DNA of 47,564 bases from a virus, in IMG/VR virus record IMGVR_UViG_3300024520_000117, positions 1 to 47,564 of that record. One strand, 5' to 3'. The notes under the pieces were generated by a model that saw only the letters and a list, made by a program, of their open reading frames with translations, was not told where the DNA came from and did not search any database. The position numbers were made by a program, and so were the translations under genes. Shown piece after piece: positions 47,334-47,564 of the stretch; the first letter of the stretch is position 1, and each line of letters starts with the position of its first letter.

Positions 47334-47564
47334 TTATCAAGTTTCTTGATTTCTTGCAATACTGCCCAGACGTTTGTTTCGATGTTGCTGATCTTGACGG
47401 CATCAATCGTCTGCTGTGTTCGTACCTCCATGACGACTTCTTCAATGTGCGCCCTGTCCTGGTTCTGGATTTCATGGACTTGCTTGTGGGTTTCTTCTTT
47501 TTCCTGCAAGACTTCAACTGTAGGCAAATCAACTATCTTGTCCCATTGGGCGACGACTGCTGCT
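47319..47564. repeat. Terminal direct repeat, right copy
   Basis: Same 246 bp as positions 1-246 with T at 47446 instead of G at 128. The gene read from 12-374 continues here as a truncated copy. Confidence 0.9.
47330..47564 (-). CDS. Truncated duplicate of the membrane coiled-coil protein gene
   Basis: Identical to the C-terminal part of the gene at 12-374 except Ile for Leu at one residue. It is cut by the window end and is a copy created by the linear representation of a circle, not a second gene. Confidence 0.85.
   Translation of the reverse strand, partial: AAVVAQWDKIVDLPTVEVLQEKEETHKQVHEIQNQDRAHIEEVVMEVRTQQTIDAVKISNIETNVWAVLQEIKKLDK

Noticed and set aside
1-47564. Genome-wide reassignment of TAG to an amino acid
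   Set aside because: Late structural genes have no internal TAG, several genes end in TAG within start/stop overlaps (35334, 37624), and no suppressor tRNA was recognised.
1-47564. tRNA genes, CRISPR arrays, insertion sequences and integrase
   Set aside because: I looked for cloverleaf-like stretches, regular repeat-spacer units and transposase or recombinase motifs and saw none; a tRNA search program could still find a degenerate tRNA.

Overview
The window is an essentially complete tailed-phage genome of about 47.3 kb, almost certainly podovirus-like, that infects a Gram-negative bacterium. The first and last 246 bases are the same sequence apart from one base, so the window closes into a circle of about 47,318 bp and the linear ends are arbitrary: they cut through a gene. 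A Gram-negative host is indicated by an i-spanin/o-spanin pair, a Tat-like export signal, a sigma-54-like promoter and many small proteins typical of proteobacterial phages (Lar-like, DUF551, YopX, HTPGPW, DUF1737). There is no integrase, DNA polymerase, RNA polymerase, tRNA gene or CRISPR array that I can see, so the phage should depend on host polymerases. No tail sheath or tape-measure gene is visible; a large portal, a P22 gp4-like adaptor, a propeller-like tail protein and internal-virion-like proteins point to a short tail.

Layout. (1) Positions 4133-5244 are a 1.1 kb AT-rich intergenic region between two divergent transcription units. It carries seven copies of a 16-bp dyad (GTTAGT-N4-ACTAAC), other inverted repeats and a sigma-54-like promoter facing right. 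It is the best candidate for the replication origin and early control region. (2) Leftward from it (minus strand, 4132 to 1) run a winged-helix replication initiator, a probable helicase-loader-like protein, small proteins, a C5-type and a Dam-like DNA methyltransferase and a VRR-NUC nuclease. (3) Through the circle junction the same strand continues into lysis genes (47333-45952: DUF5675 protein, holin-like protein, overlapping spanins), terminase small and large subunits, portal, scaffold, major capsid, adaptor, tail and receptor-binding proteins, and internal virion proteins, ending at 21600. (4) Rightward (plus strand, 5245-21605) is the early region of about 55 mostly small, overlapping genes: host-takeover genes of unknown function (5.2-10.9 kb), a divergent HTH-regulator switch (10984-11291), a recombination module of Cas4-like exonuclease, RecT-like annealing protein and SbcC/RecF-like ATPase (12.7-18.2 kb), then small zinc-binding and anti-restriction-like genes and a third DNA methyltransferase (18.2-21.6 kb). 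The two transcription units converge and overlap at 21600-21605.

The most unusual points are: an otherwise intact DNA methyltransferase (19924-20586) interrupted by a single in-frame TAG, with a second small gene (12445-12711) interrupted in the same way; a 3.4 kb early block (5501-8892) with 48 GATC sites where chance predicts about 13, in a genome that codes for a Dam-like methylase; the iteron-like array; a nearly perfect sigma-54 promoter motif driving early genes; a putative Tat-exported early protein; and a lysis cassette with no recognisable endolysin apart from a DUF5675 protein.
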